A DNA stretch of 64,000 nucleotides from Planctomycetaceae bacterium (lineage in GTDB: Bacteria; Planctomycetota; Planctomycetia; Planctomycetales; Planctomycetaceae). The position numbers were made by a program, and so were the translations under genes. A model generated the notes under the pieces. That model saw only the letters and a list, made by a program, of their open reading frames with translations. It made no database searches and was not told the origin of the DNA. Positions 63,900-64,000 of this stretch are shown here, piece by piece; the stretch's first letter is position 1; each line of letters starts with the position of its first letter. Location of the stretch: assembly GCA_041398785.1 (NCBI GenBank), contig JAWKUA010000007.1, forward strand, positions 186,001 through 250,000, read 5' to 3'.

Positions 63900-64000
63900 T
63901 CAGGCAACAGGGCACGCGGCGCGGATTCTGGCCAGCAGCGCTTCCTGATTGAGCGGCTTGCCGAGCCAGGCGTCGACGCCTTCGCGCTGCGCGGTTCTAA
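63900..64000 (-). CDS. Response regulator receiver domain, C-terminal end (cut by window edge)
   Basis: The last 32 codons before TGA 63902-63900 read REGVDAWLGKPLNQEALLAR then IRAACPVA. This is the end of a CheY-like domain: the Lys-Pro pair after a Gly-x-Asp-x-W-Leu stretch is the conserved signalling lysine, then the last helix. The Asp phosphorylation site lies outside the window. It may be the tail of a hybrid histidine kinase. Confidence 0.8.
   Translation of the reverse strand, partial: RTAQREGVDAWLGKPLNQEALLARIRAACPVA

Overview
This window comes from the chromosome of a planctomycete, probably a marine member of the Planctomycetaceae or a related family. GC content is roughly 58-60% by eye. 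Lineage markers include a DUF1559 prepilin-like protein paired with a small lipoprotein, a PVC-type haem-binding dehydrogenase of the HEAT-repeat class, secreted proteins with an N-terminal 'LExRxLL' motif, GEVED/FG-GAP proteins, a DUF1570 protease and many families of short intergenic hairpin repeats. Many genes lack a clear Shine-Dalgarno sequence; three starts (GTG, TTG, ATG) are fixed by a strong one.

Layout. 1-1.1 kb: a BlaR1/M56-BlaI regulatory pair with a readable promoter and twin operator-like sites. 1.1-5.1 kb: two secreted planctomycete proteins separated by repeat-rich spacers. 5.1-16.3 kb: an MMPL/RND transporter, a STAS-like protein, a DUF1570 protease beside a large unknown membrane protein, a NagB/PIG-L fusion and a GH5 glycosidase. 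17.1-33.6 kb: a one-directional respiratory cluster of 15 genes. It starts with a blue-copper protein, a dihaem cytochrome, a cbb3-type oxidase with an unusual CcoP arrangement and its copper ATPase. It continues with a DUF4405 protein, a Rieske protein and b6-type cytochrome b, a membrane-anchored HAO-type octahaem cytochrome, NapA and a tetrahaem (duplicated) NapB. The order suggests that quinol electrons pass through Rieske/cytochrome b and c-type haems either to O2 (cbb3) or to nitrate (Nap).

33.6-41.3 kb: an accessory island. It holds fragments of a transposase and a tyrosine recombinase, then an SMI1/KNR4 lipoprotein gene sitting directly after an attC-like folded site and before a second, damaged one, which looks like an integron cassette. 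Next come several direct repeats and a large FG-GAP/GEVED surface protein gene split by one in-frame TAG. 41.3-53.4 kb: minus-strand genes for a PVC dehydrogenase, a membrane-anchored coiled-coil protein with four exact 48-residue repeats and a clear terminator, and a DUF1559/lipoprotein/TPR/membrane-protein set. 53.7-63.2 kb: an exopolysaccharide operon with asparagine synthase, a RIFT-barrel polysaccharide lyase-like protein, a double glycosyltransferase fusion, a GT4 enzyme and FemAB with an apparent N-terminal frameshift. The right edge holds the end of a response-regulator receiver domain.

Intergenic DNA is unusually patterned. At least eight dispersed repeat families can be read by eye, one about 390 bp long with many small hairpins. 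No CRISPR array, rRNA or tRNA gene was found. All similarity statements are by reading; no database search or fold calculation was possible.
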